From Caulobacter segnis (GTDB lineage: Bacteria > Pseudomonadota > Alphaproteobacteria > Caulobacterales > Caulobacteraceae): a DNA stretch of 64,000 nt. Where the stretch lies: the NCBI RefSeq assembly GCF_023935105.1, contig NZ_CP096040.1, positions 3,162,001-3,226,000 on the forward strand. Direction: 5' to 3'. The notes below the pieces were generated by a model. It saw only the letters and a program-made list of their open reading frames with translations, did not search any database and was not told the DNA's origin. Shown here piece after piece: positions 36,447 through 46,357 of this stretch (position 1 is the stretch's first letter; the number at the start of each line of letters is the position of its first letter). The position numbers and the translations under genes were made by a program.

Positions 36447-38138
36447 TCACGTGATCGCCGCGCGCTCGACGGCGTCCGGGTCACGGTCAAATCGGGTCTT
36501 GGCGTCGAAGATCATGGTGGCCGCGCCCTCCACCACGACCGGATCCCAGCGCGGCAGGCCGGCGTGGTTGGGATCACCGCCCTTCGCGAAGGCGACGAAG
36601 GCGTCGGCGATCTGGGCGCTCAGCGCGCGGGCCGCCTCGCCGCCGCCGGTCATCGAGTCGCAGCGATCGGTGTTGGCGAAGGCGAAGGGAATATCCAGGC
36701 AGTGAAACGCGCGCGGCCGTCCGTCCAGAACCGGCGAGGCCCAGTTGAACTCATAGAGATAGGCAGGCGCCCGCCCCTGCCGCGCCTTGGTCGCCGCCTG
36801 ATCGACCGCGGCCTTGCGGATGGGCGCGGTCGCGATGCGCGACCATATATCGAAGGGGCTGGCGGTCGGGGCGCGCTGGCGAAACGCCGCCACCAGGTCC
36901 GCGCTCTTGCCGGGCAGGAACCGTTCGGCCCGCGCCATGAGTTCGGCCTCGCTCATTGTCTCGAACTCGGGATGATTGATCCCATGGACGAACTCGTTGA
37001 GCGTCGCGCCGACGATCAGCGGCACGTCGGCGGAGATCGCCGGCGCATCCGGGTGGAAGGGGCAAGTCGGCAGGACCGTCCCATCGACCACGGGCGCGAA
37101 GTCCAGTTGCTCGGGGATCAGGCGGGCGTCGACGAAACCGTCGAACGGCTTGTTGACCCGCGCCCGCGCCTTCTGGCCAGCTTCCAGGAGCCGGGCGTGG
37201 GGCATGGTCCGCAGGCGGACGGCTTCAGCGGCCGAGAGGCCCAGCTCCGCCAGCGTGAGGTCCGTGAGCCGCCGCGCCTTGTCCTGGGAGACGGCGCGGC
37301 TGAACGAGCCGCTCATGACGATGGCGCGGTGGAAGAGGCCGCGGGCGGCCGGCATGCCCATCAGGGTCGAGACCTTGGCCCCGCCTCCGGACTGACCGAA
37401 GATCAGCACGCGGTCCGGGTCGCCGCCGAACTGGGCGATGTTGTCGCGAACCCACGCGAGGGCGGCGACGATGTCCAGCATGCCGACATTGCCCGACTGG
37501 GCGAAACTTTCGCCGCAGTGCGACAGGTCGAGATGGCCCAGGACGTTCAGGCGGTGATTGAGGGTGACGACCACGACATCGCCCCGGCGCGCGAGGTTCT
37601 CACCATCAAAAGCGGGCAGATCGTGACCAGAGCCGGCCGCGAAGCCGCCGCCATGCAACCAGACCATGACCGGCCGCCGGCCCGAGCCCTCCAGGCCCGG
37701 TGTCCAGACATTCAGCCTCAGGCAGTCTTCACTCTGAACGGCGTCGTTCCATTGGAAGACGAAGGCCTCCTCGTCGTTGAGGCGACCCGTTCCCTGGTCC
37801 TGGGGGCAGATCGGGCCGTAGTGGCGCGCGCTTCGGACGCCCGTCCAGGGCTCCGGCGGACGCGGCGGCAGAAACCGGCCCTCCCCGCCCGTGGGTGCCG
37901 CGTAGGGCACGCCTTTGAAGATGAAAACGCCGTTCCTGACGTAACCGGCCACGCGCCCGGCGGTGGTCGAGCCCTGGGCCACGCCCGCGCCGGCGGTCAG
38001 GACCGGTCGCGCGACCTTGGTCGCCGCCGCCGCGGCCCCCGACATCGCGCCCTGGACGCCAGCGACCAAGGCCGCGCCCTTGAGAAGGGATCGGCGTCCC
38101 ACGCCTGATCCACGGCGATCGTCGAAGACACTGCTCAT
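36447..38138 (-). CDS. Exported type-B carboxylesterase
   Basis: This 563-residue alpha/beta hydrolase has a Tat signal ([16 protein letters not shown]). It has [13 protein letters not shown], the oxyanion motif [11 protein letters not shown], the nucleophile elbow [11 protein letters not shown], a glutamate in [11 protein letters not shown] and a histidine in [11 protein letters not shown]. It should remove acyl or aryl groups in the periplasm. ATG 38138 fits the Tat signal; an ATG at 38150 adds four residues. It lies between the TonB receptor and the fructokinase on one strand, the clearest link in this block between ester cleavage and fructose metabolism. Confidence 0.88.
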   Translation of the reverse strand: MSSVFDDRRGSGVGRRSLLKGAALVAGVQGAMSGAAAAATKVARPVLTAGAGVAQGSTTAGRVAGYVRNGVFIFKGVPYAAPTGGEGRFLPPRPPEPWTGVRSARHYGPICPQDQGTGRLNDEEAFVFQWNDAVQSEDCLRLNVWTPGLEGSGRRPVMVWLHGGGFAAGSGHDLPAFDGENLARRGDVVVVTLNHRLNVLGHLDLSHCGESFAQSGNVGMLDIVAALAWVRDNIAQFGGDPDRVLIFGQSGGGAKVSTLMGMPAARGLFHRAIVMSGSFSRAVSQDKARRLTDLTLAELGLSAAEAVRLRTMPHARLLEAGQKARARVNKPFDGFVDARLIPEQLDFAPVVDGTVLPTCPFHPDAPAISADVPLIVGATLNEFVHGINHPEFETMSEAELMARAERFLPGKSADLVAAFRQRAPTASPFDIWSRIATAPIRKAAVDQAATKARQGRAPAYLYEFNWASPVLDGRPRAFHCLDIPFAFANTDRCDSMTGGGEAARALSAQIADAFVAFAKGGDPNHAGLPRWDPVVVEGAATMIFDAKTRFDRDPDAVERAAIT

Positions 38139-38311
38139 GGTCAAAACCATCCTTGGTCCTCGCGACGCTCGAGGCGGACGCGTTCGGTTTCGAAGAGAAA
38201 GTCGCAGGGAGAGCGGCAGGCGCGCCTCTCCCTGCGCGGGGAATGGGCCGCGTCACCACCTCGATCCGATCGACGGCGGCGCGCGGAGCCCCTCAGTTCG
38301 GGGAGTCATCA

Positions 38312-38336
38312 GGTGGCGGGATATCGCCCCGCCACC
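38312..38336 (-). terminator. Hairpin between TonB receptor and carboxylesterase genes
   Basis: GGTGGCGGG (38312-38320) pairs with CCCGCCACC (38328-38336) around a seven-base loop, 15 bases past the receptor stop. No U tract follows, so it may reduce rather than stop readthrough into the esterase and fructokinase genes. Confidence 0.45.
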
Positions 38337-38350
38337 CGCCAGGCCTAAGC

Positions 38351-40519
38351 CTAGTTGAAGTCCAGGCTCAGGCTGACGCCGATCGTCCGAGGACGCGGGC
38401 CCGCCAGCAGGGTCGGACCGTTCGCGGCGGTCGGCCCGCGTTCGTCGGAGAGGTTGTCGCCAAACAGCTTGACCTCATAGGCGCCCTTACGAACCCCGAT
38501 GCTGGCGCGATAGAGTTGATAGGGATCCAGCGTGTCGACGGTGGCGTCGCTGTTGCGCGCGCGACCTACGGCCGTGGCCGAGGCGTTGGCGAACACGTCG
38601 TAGAGCCCGACGCTCTTCTGATAGTTCACGTCCAGCCGCCAGTTGTAGGGTGGCGTGTTGAACAGGTCCTGGCCATTGCGGTTGCGCGGGTTGGCGGTGG
38701 CGAAGGCGGGGATGACGTTGGTGAACTCCGACGTATTGACGTTGCCGATCAGGGTCAGGTTCAGCCCCTTGACCGGCGTGTCCCAAGAGGCCTCGATGTC
38801 GATGCCCTGGGTCTTTGCGTCGCCCAGATTGGCGAAGGCCGAGAGCCCGATCGAGGTGTTAAAGGCGCTTTGCAGATTGGTGTACTTGATGTCGTAAGCG
38901 CTGACCGACAGGTGGAGCTTGTCGTCGAACAGCTTGCCCTTGGCGCCGATCTCGATGTTCCGCAGCTTGTCCGGGGTCAGCGAGATGCTGGTCGGCACGC
39001 CGTCGGCGATCACGGCGTTGGCCTGGGCCTGCGACTGCAGGATGCCGCTCCGGAAGCCGGTGCCGGCGTTGAAGAACAGCATCCAGGAGTCGGACGGATA
39101 GTAGGCCAGGTTCGCCCGCCAGGTCAGGGAATCCGGCTTGGCCTGGCTAGTGACGAGCGCGCCGTTGGTCACCGACTCCGAGGAGCGATCGTCCTTGAAG
39201 TAGCGAAGGCCGAAGAGCGGCACCAGCTTGCCGCCCATCAGGTCGTAGCTGACTTCCGAGAAGACCGAGGCGTTCTCGGTGCGGGTGATCGTGCTGCCGC
39301 CCAGCTTCAGGGTCGGGAAGTCCAGGGAGAAGGTATAGAGGCCCCGGGCCTTCTGGTAGAAGGCGCCGCCCACCCAGTGCAGCGGACCGTCGCCCGAGGT
39401 CGCCAGCCGGAACTCGTTGACGAAGCTGTGAGCGTCGCCGCCGTTGATCAGCGTGCCGATGCCCAGCGGCGAGCCCAGGTTCAAGGCGACGCCAAAGCCG
39501 CCCGGAAGCGACTTCTGATAGGACGTGGCGTTGGTCAGGGTCAGACCGTCGAACTCGTGGGTGAACGTCCCCGAATAGTAGTTGGCGCGCCGGCGGTCGT
39601 AGCCCTGGATGTTGCCCTGGTAGGACGCGTAGGGCGGGTCCACCGAGTTCATGACGTTCAGATAGTCCTGGTCGGTGCTGAACCGCCAGGCGCGCAGCCG
39701 CACCGTCGAACGGTCCGTGGGCTTCCATAACAGCACCGCCTGGAGGTTCTTGGCGACGACGCCGTTGGCGTCGGTCTTGTACGGCGTTCCAACCGGAGCG
39801 CCCTGATAGATGTCGTTATAGCCCGCCCGCTTGTCGTAGCCGCCGCTGATCCGGATGCCCAGCTTGTCCTCGACGATCGGGATCGAGACGGCGCCGGCCA
39901 CGCGATAGTTGGGATCGCCGGCGTCGCGGGTTCCCGAAAGCTCACTCTCGGCGGTGAACCCCATATGGGTGAGACTGGGGTTCTTGGTCCGATAGATGAT
40001 GGCGCCGCCCATCGAGCCCGAGCCGTACAGCGTGCCTTGGGGCCCGCGCAGCACCTCGACCCGCTCGATGTCGAAGTACTGCAGGGGCGGCGCGGCCTGG
40101 TTGTTGGGGACGCCGAACGGGGTGTCATCCAGATAGTAGCCGATCATGCCGTCGCCGACCGGGCCGCCGGCGCCGGAGCCCCGGAACGAGAAGATGCGAT
40201 AGCCGGCGCCGATCTCCTGCGCTTGCGAGGCGCCGGGGATCATCTGGATCAGGTCCGCGCCGTCGCGTACCCCGCGCTGGGTCAGGACCTTGTCCGAAAA
40301 CGCCTGGATCGCGACAGGCGCGCGGGCGATGACCTGCGAGCCGCCCTTCAGGGCCGTGACGACCACTTCGTCCAGCTTGTCGGGCTCGGCCGCCTCGCCC
40401 TGCGCCTGTTGGGCCAAGGCCGGGCCGCAGGCGGCGAGTGCAAGGCTCGTCAGGGCCGCGAGGCTGACGCCACGCCAAAGCGCCGACCGCGGGACCGCGC
40501 GGAATGATGGTGTTCTCAT
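38351..40519 (-). CDS. TonB-dependent receptor of the LacI regulon (copy 1)
   Basis: This 722-residue receptor has a signal peptide to about residue 36, TonB-box region DEVVVTALK, plug motifs FSFRGSGAGGPVGDGMIGYY and RVEVLRGPQGTLYGSGSMGG, and a barrel ending IGVSLSLDFN. ATG 40519 has GGGGAGG upstream and a perfect operator GCAATCGATTGC 39 bases before the start. It is paralogous to the receptor at 47387-49516 (shared blocks such as YYLDDTPF/YYLDDVPF, AYDIKYTNLQ/LYQLEYTNLQ and the C-terminal ERGPT region). Like SuxA of Xanthomonas it probably imports sucrose or a sucrose derivative. Confidence 0.9.
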   Translation of the reverse strand: MRTPSFRAVPRSALWRGVSLAALTSLALAACGPALAQQAQGEAAEPDKLDEVVVTALKGGSQVIARAPVAIQAFSDKVLTQRGVRDGADLIQMIPGASQAQEIGAGYRIFSFRGSGAGGPVGDGMIGYYLDDTPFGVPNNQAAPPLQYFDIERVEVLRGPQGTLYGSGSMGGAIIYRTKNPSLTHMGFTAESELSGTRDAGDPNYRVAGAVSIPIVEDKLGIRISGGYDKRAGYNDIYQGAPVGTPYKTDANGVVAKNLQAVLLWKPTDRSTVRLRAWRFSTDQDYLNVMNSVDPPYASYQGNIQGYDRRRANYYSGTFTHEFDGLTLTNATSYQKSLPGGFGVALNLGSPLGIGTLINGGDAHSFVNEFRLATSGDGPLHWVGGAFYQKARGLYTFSLDFPTLKLGGSTITRTENASVFSEVSYDLMGGKLVPLFGLRYFKDDRSSESVTNGALVTSQAKPDSLTWRANLAYYPSDSWMLFFNAGTGFRSGILQSQAQANAVIADGVPTSISLTPDKLRNIEIGAKGKLFDDKLHLSVSAYDIKYTNLQSAFNTSIGLSAFANLGDAKTQGIDIEASWDTPVKGLNLTLIGNVNTSEFTNVIPAFATANPRNRNGQDLFNTPPYNWRLDVNYQKSVGLYDVFANASATAVGRARNSDATVDTLDPYQLYRASIGVRKGAYEVKLFGDNLSDERGPTAANGPTLLAGPRPRTIGVSLSLDFN

Positions 40520-40555
40520 GAATAGACCTCCCCTTCTTATTGTTTAGCGCCAGCA

Positions 40556-40581
40556 TTGCAATCGATTGCCATGGATTGCAA
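40556..40581. promoter_or_regulatory. LacI-type operator upstream of receptor copy 1
   Basis: GCAATCGATTGC (40558-40569) is a perfect 12-bp palindrome. It lies within a wider repeat TTGCAATC-N10-GATTGCAA (40556-40563 and 40574-40581), so three half-sites are present. It stands 39 bases before the receptor start. The same element recurs at six further places in this block. Confidence 0.85.
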
Positions 40582-40628
40582 TAGACGCTTTCGATTGACC
40601 TTTCAGCCCGTGACCCGCCGCGCGTGCG

Positions 40629-41669
40629 TCAGGCGAAGGCCGCGCGCAATCCGCTCATCCAGGCAGCGACGAAGGCCTTGGACGGGCGCGACTGCGGCGC
40701 GATGAAATCAAAACCGTGATAAGCGCCCGGCGTGAGCTGGAACTGCGTAGGCACCCCGGCCAACACGAGACGCCGGGCGTATTCCAGATCCTCCTCGACG
40801 AAGAGATCGATGCCGCCGACGCCGATGAAGGCCGGAGCCAGACCGCGAAGATCCGCGACGCGCGCGGGAACCGCGCCGTGGGGCGGTTTGCCCTGCCCCG
40901 CCGGCGCGCCCAGGAAGCTGGTCCAGCCGAACCGGTTGCCCGCCTCGTTCCAGCCGATGCGACCGATGAACGGCGGGACGCGTCGCGTGCTGCCGGTGCG
41001 GTCGTCGAGCATCGGATAGATCAGCACCTGATAGCGCAGCTGCACTTCGCGGCGATCCCGAGCGGCGATGGCCACCATCGCCGCCAAGCCTCCGCCAGCG
41101 CTCTCGCCCATCACGGCGATGCGACCGCGATCGACCCCCAGGGCGTTGGCGTTACGATGCAGCCAGACCAAGGCCGCGTAACAATCCTCGACGGGGCCAG
41201 GGAACGGCGTCTCCGGAGTCAGCCGGTATTCGACATTGACCACGAGACAATCGAGTTCCGCGGCGATCGTCTGGCACAAGGGCGTGGAATCCTCGGCGCG
41301 CCCAAGGACGAAGCCGCCGCCATGGATGTGGAGCAAGGCCGGGCGCGGCTTCCCGCCAGTACCGGCGCCGATGACCTGAACAGCCACGTCCGGCGCGCCC
41401 GGGCCACCAGGGATGGTACGACGCTCCACCGACGGACTAGCCAGAGCCTTAGGCGGCGGCGGGATTCGCGCGCGCAGAGCCACCAGTTCCTGCCGGGTCC
41501 ACTCCATCGACCGCTGGGCCAGCAGGACGCGGGCGCCCTCACGCAATTCAGGATCGACGTGGGCCAGAAGGTCCTCGCCGCCGCCTGGTTCGGCGGCCAG
41601 AGAAGCGCCGCCGCTCGCGAACGCCACGCCCAGCATCATCGCGTGCAGATCGCGTCTCGATAGGGTCAA
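40629..41669 (-). CDS. Exported alpha/beta hydrolase, hormone-sensitive-lipase family
   Basis: This 346-residue esterase has a Tat-like signal (LSRRDLHAMMLGVAFASGG). It carries the HSL oxyanion motif HIHGGGFVLG, the nucleophile elbow VMGESAGGGLAAM, an aspartate near GGIDLFVEE and the histidine in GAYHGFDF. TTG 41669 has GGGGAGG five bases upstream. It is a paralogue of the esterase at 46358-47350. It diverges from another esterase at 41863, and two LacI-type operators lie in the shared promoter. Short acyl esters on a sugar are plausible substrates; this is inferred from context. Confidence 0.87.
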   Translation of the reverse strand: MTLSRRDLHAMMLGVAFASGGASLAAEPGGGEDLLAHVDPELREGARVLLAQRSMEWTRQELVALRARIPPPPKALASPSVERRTIPGGPGAPDVAVQVIGAGTGGKPRPALLHIHGGGFVLGRAEDSTPLCQTIAAELDCLVVNVEYRLTPETPFPGPVEDCYAALVWLHRNANALGVDRGRIAVMGESAGGGLAAMVAIAARDRREVQLRYQVLIYPMLDDRTGSTRRVPPFIGRIGWNEAGNRFGWTSFLGAPAGQGKPPHGAVPARVADLRGLAPAFIGVGGIDLFVEEDLEYARRLVLAGVPTQFQLTPGAYHGFDFIAPQSRPSKAFVAAWMSGLRAAFA

Positions 41670-41726
41670 GCCAGCCTCCCCGACTCCGAACACTTCGGTT
41701 CCTTGCCCTAAGTGATCCCCGAAAAA

Positions 41727-41738
41727 GCAATCGATTGC
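41727..41738. promoter_or_regulatory. LacI-type operator, divergent esterase promoter (site 1)
   Basis: A perfect GCAATCGATTGC palindrome lies 58 bases before the minus-strand esterase start and 125 bases before the plus-strand one. It pairs with a second site 34 bases away, about three helical turns. Confidence 0.85.
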
Positions 41739-41760
41739 AACCCCTATGGAGAAGGAACTT

Positions 41761-41772
41761 GCAATCGATTAC
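41761..41772. promoter_or_regulatory. LacI-type operator, divergent esterase promoter (site 2)
   Basis: GCAATCGATTAC differs from the palindrome by one base. It lies 91 bases upstream of the plus-strand esterase start at 41863. Its 34-base centre-to-centre spacing from site 1 places both on the same face of the helix. Confidence 0.75.
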
Positions 41773-41862
41773 CTCTCACGGTCTAGTCCGCTCGTGCGAA
41801 GGCTCCGGCGCGCGGCTAAGCAGCGACAGGCCGGCAAAGGCCGGCCACAGGGAGAAGACGAG

Positions 41863-42972
41863 ATGGCATTGCGGAACTCGGAGAAACGCGGCGTCGCCAA
41901 GGCGATGCTGATCGCGCTCTGCGCCTTGGCGGCCGGCGCCGCTGGGGCCCAGGATCGGAAATCACCGCCGGTGCAGGTCGATCCGGACGGAACCGTCCAC
42001 GCTCCGGCCATGAGCGTACCGGTGTCGAGCCTGCTTTCGCCCGAGGGAAAGGCCTACATGGCCGAGCACCTGCGCCAGATGCAGCAACCCGCCCTGCTGG
42101 CGCAAAAGGATGGCGTTCCGGTCTTCATGGAGCCCTATCTGGCTCGCCAGCGCGCCTTGTTCCCCCACGACAGGACCGACACCAAGATCGGTGGCGTGCA
42201 CGTCTACGACTACGCGCCCAAGGGTGGCGTGGCCCCGGAAAACCGCAACCGCGTCCTGATCAATCTGCACGGCGGCGGCTTCATGGGATGCTTCCAAGGC
42301 TGTGGCGAGCTTGAGTCCCTGCCCCTGACCAGCCTCGGGCGCATTCGCGTCGTCGCGGTCGACTACCGCCAGGGCCCGGAGCACCGCTTCCCCGCCGCCA
42401 GCGAGGACGTGGCCGCGGTCTATCGCGAACTGCTCAAGACCTATCCCGCCCAGAACATCGGCATCTACGGTTGCTCGGCCGGCGGCATGCTGACGGGCAT
42501 GTCGGTCGCCTGGTTCCAGACGCATGGCCTGCCCAGGCCCGGCGCGATCGGCATCTTCTGCGCGGGCGCGACCTTGTCGTCCTCCGGCTTTGGCGGCGAC
42601 GCCGACTTCTTCACGGGTCCGCTGGGCGATGCGCGGCCGCCCGCGCCCTGGCCCCCTACCCGGCCGGCTTCGGACAAGTCGGGCATGCCCTATCTGGCCG
42701 GCGCCAGCATCAAGGATCCAATGGTGTCGCCGACCGCCTCCGACGCGGTGCTGAGCCAGTTCCCGCCCACCCTGCTGATCACCGCCACGCGGGGCTTCGA
42801 GCTGAGCTCGACGGTCTATACCCACACCCAGTTGGTCCGGCTGGGCGTCGAGGCCGAGCTGCATGTCTGGGAAGGCCTGTTCCACGGCTTTTTCTACAAT
42901 GCCGACGTGCCGGAATCGCGCCAGGCCTATGACGTCATGCTGAAGTTCTTCGACAAGCGCCTGGGGCGCTGA
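41863..42972 (+). CDS. Exported alpha/beta hydrolase, HGGG-type esterase
   Basis: This 369-residue protein has a signal peptide (MLIALCALAAGAAGAQ). It carries INLHGGGFMGCFQG (oxyanion), DYRQGPEHRFPA, the nucleophile elbow YGCSAGGML, and the histidine in LFHGFFYN. It belongs to the HSL/acetyl-esterase group but is not closely similar to the neighbouring HSL paralogues. ATG 41863 was chosen because GGGAGAAG precedes it; the open frame from 41746 would cross operator site 2. It precedes the esterase at 43001 by 28 bases, likely in one operon. Confidence 0.87.
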   Translation: MALRNSEKRGVAKAMLIALCALAAGAAGAQDRKSPPVQVDPDGTVHAPAMSVPVSSLLSPEGKAYMAEHLRQMQQPALLAQKDGVPVFMEPYLARQRALFPHDRTDTKIGGVHVYDYAPKGGVAPENRNRVLINLHGGGFMGCFQGCGELESLPLTSLGRIRVVAVDYRQGPEHRFPAASEDVAAVYRELLKTYPAQNIGIYGCSAGGMLTGMSVAWFQTHGLPRPGAIGIFCAGATLSSSGFGGDADFFTGPLGDARPPAPWPPTRPASDKSGMPYLAGASIKDPMVSPTASDAVLSQFPPTLLITATRGFELSSTVYTHTQLVRLGVEAELHVWEGLFHGFFYNADVPESRQAYDVMLKFFDKRLGR

Positions 42973-43000
42973 TCGAGACTTCGGGACCAGGAGTTCGCCG

Positions 43001-43921
43001 ATGTGCACGGTCAAGCCGGACGCGCCTGGACGCGCGCCGAAAGGCTGGACCCGACTGACCGCGCCTTCCGGGCGCGGTCAGCTCTATGTCCTGCGCGACT
43101 TCACCTCGAGCCATCTGGCCCCGCGCGATCTCTATGTCTGGACGCCCGACGGCGTCGACGAGGCCACGCGCCTTCCGGTGCTCTACATGCAGGATGGCCA
43201 GAACCTGTTCGACGCTGGGCTGGTGCCGTTCGGCGTGGCCTGGGAGGCGGACGCCAGCCTGTCGCGACTGATCGATGCGGGCCGGATCGCACCGACTATC
43301 GTGGTCGGCGTGGCCTGTACGGAGGACCGGTTCGCCGAATACGCACCGGCCTTGATCCTAGATCTGCTCCCCGCCCCTGCCCGCCAGGCCGTCGTCGACG
43401 CCTGGCCCGGCGCGCCGAAATCGGCGGCCTACGCCCGGATGCTGATCGAAGAGGTCAAACCGCTCGTCGACGCGGCCTTCCCGACGCTGCCCGACCGCGA
43501 GAGCACCTTCCTCGGGGGCTCCTCAATGGGCGCCGTCGTGGCGGCCGAACTGCTGGCGCGGCACGCCGACGTCTTCGCGGGCGCGGCCCTGCTGTCGGCG
43601 CATTTCAGCCTATTGCCCGTGACCGAGGCCGAGCCCCTCCCCGAGGGCTTCGCCAAGGACGTCGCCCGCGCGGTCGGCCTGTTTGCCCGGCGCCATATGC
43701 CCCGCGCGGGGTCGCACCGTCTTTGGCTGGACCGCAGCACGCTGAGCATCGATCGCTTCTATCCGCCTTCGCACGCGGCCTTCGTCGAAGCGCTGCAGGC
43801 GCTGGGCTATGCGGAGGGCGATGACCTCAGCGTCCGCGCCTATAACGGCGTCGGCCACGACGAGGGCGCGTGGCGCGAACGCCTGGACGAGGCGCTCGCG
43901 TTCCTGCTCGCCCGGGCCTAG
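43001..43921 (+). CDS. Esterase D / feruloyl-esterase-like alpha/beta hydrolase
   Basis: This 306-residue protein of the putative-esterase (PF00756) type has VLYMQDGQNLFDAG, FLGGSSMGAVVAAE with the catalytic serine in GSSMG, and a late GVGHDEGAW with the histidine. Members include feruloyl and acetyl-xylan esterases and enterobactin esterases. No signal peptide is evident, so it may act in the cytoplasm on imported substrate. ATG 43001 has AGGAG seven bases before it. It shares a CTAG stop overlap with the convergent sugar permease. Confidence 0.83.
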   Translation: MCTVKPDAPGRAPKGWTRLTAPSGRGQLYVLRDFTSSHLAPRDLYVWTPDGVDEATRLPVLYMQDGQNLFDAGLVPFGVAWEADASLSRLIDAGRIAPTIVVGVACTEDRFAEYAPALILDLLPAPARQAVVDAWPGAPKSAAYARMLIEEVKPLVDAAFPTLPDRESTFLGGSSMGAVVAAELLARHADVFAGAALLSAHFSLLPVTEAEPLPEGFAKDVARAVGLFARRHMPRAGSHRLWLDRSTLSIDRFYPPSHAAFVEALQALGYAEGDDLSVRAYNGVGHDEGAWRERLDEALAFLLARA

Positions 43922-45252
43922 ACGACCGCGCTCGCCGCGCGTGGACTGGCTGAACGGCCCGCCCAGAGCACGCACACCGCCGCCGCCGCCATCAGCACGC
44001 CGCACAGCATCAGCACGCGGCGCGGATCGCCGGCCAGCAGACTGTCGAAGTACAGCGGCATGGTCACCGCGTTCAGCAGCATCGGCGTGACGATCATCAT
44101 GTTGAAGATGCCCATATAGACACCGGTACGCTCGGGCGGGATGCTTTCGGACAGGATGATGTAGGGGTTGCCCATGATGCTGGCCCAGCCCAGTCCGACC
44201 CCGATCGCCGGCAGGAACAGCCAGGCCTTCTGAGCGACATGCGGAATGGCGAACATGCCCAGACCCGCCGCCAGCAGGCAGAAGGCATGCATGGCCGCCG
44301 CACCGTAGCGCCGCGTGAACGGCACCATGGCGAAGGCGGCGACGAAGGCTACCCCATTGTAGAAGCCCCCGACCTGGCCGTTGTCCAAGACGGCCCGGCG
44401 GAAATTCTCCGACAGCGGATTGGCCTCGCCATAGACCGAGCGGCTGATCGAATAGATCACGTAGTTCCAGTAGCCGAACATGGCGTACCACTGGAACAGG
44501 CTCATCAGGGCCAGCTTGCGCATGGTCATCGGCATGGTGACGATGGCGTCCCAGATCTCGCGCAGGGTCGCGGTGATCGTCAGCGGCAAGGCCTTGAGCC
44601 TGGCCCTCTGGTCCTCGCTCAAGGGCAACTCCGGCACGCGGAAGATCGACCACAGGATCGTGGTCAGCGACAACACTGCCCCGACCGTGAACGCCACCCG
44701 GGTGATCACCGGAATGTGGTGGGCGTCGACCGCGTTGATGTCGAAGCCCAGCATGTTGACCATGAAGGTCGGCGCCAGATAGGCCAGCATCTGGCCCAGG
44801 CCCGTAAAGGCGCTCTGGGACAGGAAACCGAAGCGCCGCTGCTCGGTCGACAGTCGGTCGCTGACATAGGCCCGGTAGGGCTCCATGGTGATGTTGTTGC
44901 CCGCATCCAGGATCCACAGCAGGCTGACCGCGGCCAGGATGGTCGGGGACAGCGGCATGAAGAACAGCCCGATGGCGCACAGCACCGCACCGAACACGAA
45001 ATAGGGCGTCCGCCGGCCCCAGCGTGAGGCCGTACGGTCGCTCATCGCGCCGATGATCGGCTGGACCAGCAGCCCCGTCATCGGACCAGCCAACTGCAGA
45101 AGCGGAATATCGGCCTCGTGAGCCCCGAGGTAGGAATAGATCGGCGCCATGTTCGACTGCTGCAGGCCGAAGCTGAACTGCAGTCCCAGGAAGCCGAGGT
45201 TCATCTCCACGATACGAAGCCAAGGCAGCCTGGGCTTCAGCGCGTCTTCCAT
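43918..45252 (-). CDS. MFS sugar permease resembling plant sucrose transporters (SUT/SLC45)
   Basis: This 444-residue 12-TM transporter has [19 protein letters not shown] in TM1, [19 protein letters not shown] and [10 protein letters not shown] in the TM2-3 loop, and [17 protein letters not shown] in the TM4-5 region. The same series marks plant SUT and animal SLC45 sucrose/H+ symporters and bacterial relatives such as Xanthomonas SuxC. It should import sucrose or a related disaccharide across the inner membrane. ATG 45252 has GGAGG upstream. It is the last gene of the run beginning with receptor copy 2. Confidence 0.82.
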   Translation of the reverse strand: MEDALKPRLPWLRIVEMNLGFLGLQFSFGLQQSNMAPIYSYLGAHEADIPLLQLAGPMTGLLVQPIIGAMSDRTASRWGRRTPYFVFGAVLCAIGLFFMPLSPTILAAVSLLWILDAGNNITMEPYRAYVSDRLSTEQRRFGFLSQSAFTGLGQMLAYLAPTFMVNMLGFDINAVDAHHIPVITRVAFTVGAVLSLTTILWSIFRVPELPLSEDQRARLKALPLTITATLREIWDAIVTMPMTMRKLALMSLFQWYAMFGYWNYVIYSISRSVYGEANPLSENFRRAVLDNGQVGGFYNGVAFVAAFAMVPFTRRYGAAAMHAFCLLAAGLGMFAIPHVAQKAWLFLPAIGVGLGWASIMGNPYIILSESIPPERTGVYMGIFNMMIVTPMLLNAVTMPLYFDSLLAGDPRRVLMLCGVLMAAAAVCVLWAGRSASPRAASAVV

Positions 45253-45328
45253 CCTCGTTCCTCCGTGGACGCAAACACCGCGTCCGATCTTCTTGATTGC
45301 GGTTAGAGGCTCGCCTGGGCGGCGGACC

Positions 45329-46324
45329 TCAGCCGGCGACGGCGCGCTGGAGCCACAGGTCGAACAGCGCCAGCCATTGGCCATCGGGCGCGTCGGGCGA
45401 TCCCAAGCCAAAACCGTGTCCGCCCTCCTCCAGCAGATGCGCCTCGGCGCGAACCCCGGCCTTGCGAAGGGCGTCCAGCATCATCAGGCTGTTCTCGGGC
45501 GGCACGGCCGTGTCATCCAAGGCGTGCGCCAGGAAGCACGGCGGCGTCGTGGCCGAGACGTGTCGCTGCGGCGAGCGGCGAGCGACCAGATCCTCACTTG
45601 GCGAGGGGCCCAGGAGCGACAGACGCGTCTGCGGATTGGTGTAGGGCGGCTCCAGCGTGATCACCGGATAGATCAGGCCGACGGCCGCAGGGCGCGCGCT
45701 CAGCGCGTCGGCGGCGTCGACCGCCGGGTACAGGGACTGGGCGTGGTCGGTGGCCAGTGAGGCGATCAGATGCCCTCCGGCCGAAAAGCCCAACGCCGCG
45801 ACCTGGGCCGGGTCGAAGCCGAACTGCGCCGCATTGGCGCGAACGACCCGCATGGCGCGCTGGGCGTCTTGCAAGGGCACGTCCCAGAAGGCGCTCCACC
45901 CCTCGGCGGGGAGCCGGTAGATCAGGACGAAGACGGTATAGCCGCGCGCGACGAGGGCCTCGGCGACCGCCGCGCCCTCGTGAGTGCCGACCACGAAACT
46001 GTAGGCGCCGCCGGGCGCCGTCACGACCGCCTTGCCGTTGCTCTTGGCAGGCCGGAATACATGCAAGAACGGCTTGGCGACGTTGCGGAAGAACCCCGGC
46101 GGAAAGCCGGCGGGGACCGGCTGGGCCTTGAAGTCGCCGTTCGGCGGCGGCCCGGGCCAGAGGGGGATCACCTCGGCGTTCAGCCAGTTGGCGGGCAACG
46201 GGCCCAAAGCGGGCGGCGGGACCAGGGCCTTGCGCTCGGCGAAGGCCGGAGCAGCGGCGGCGGCCAGACCCGCGCTCAGGACCAGGCGCCGCGACATCGC
46301 CCACCGCGCTTGCGTCTTGCTCAT
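45329..46324 (-). CDS. Exported alpha/beta hydrolase, BD-FAE / acetyl-esterase type
   Basis: This 331-residue protein has a signal peptide (MSRRLVLSAGLAAAAAPAFA within the N-terminus). VVTAPGGAYSFVVGTHEG replaces the HGGG oxyanion loop; the nucleophile elbow is LGFSAGGHL, the aspartate is in HALDDTAVP and the histidine in GGHGFGLG. This layout is shared with bifunctional carbohydrate esterases (BD-FAE-like) and acetyl-xylan esterases that act on plant glycans. ATG 46324 has GGGAG five bases upstream. It lies between an HSL esterase and the sucrose-type permease in one operon. Confidence 0.86.
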   Translation of the reverse strand: MSKTQARWAMSRRLVLSAGLAAAAAPAFAERKALVPPPALGPLPANWLNAEVIPLWPGPPPNGDFKAQPVPAGFPPGFFRNVAKPFLHVFRPAKSNGKAVVTAPGGAYSFVVGTHEGAAVAEALVARGYTVFVLIYRLPAEGWSAFWDVPLQDAQRAMRVVRANAAQFGFDPAQVAALGFSAGGHLIASLATDHAQSLYPAVDAADALSARPAAVGLIYPVITLEPPYTNPQTRLSLLGPSPSEDLVARRSPQRHVSATTPPCFLAHALDDTAVPPENSLMMLDALRKAGVRAEAHLLEEGGHGFGLGSPDAPDGQWLALFDLWLQRAVAG

Positions 46325-46357
46325 GGAGACTCCCGAGGTGCTCATGTCGATCCGGCG

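Noticed and set aside
45271-45300. GCAAAC and GATTGC half-sites upstream of the sucrose-type permease
   Set aside because: The halves match the LacI operator but are 18 bases apart instead of adjacent, so I do not count them as a site.
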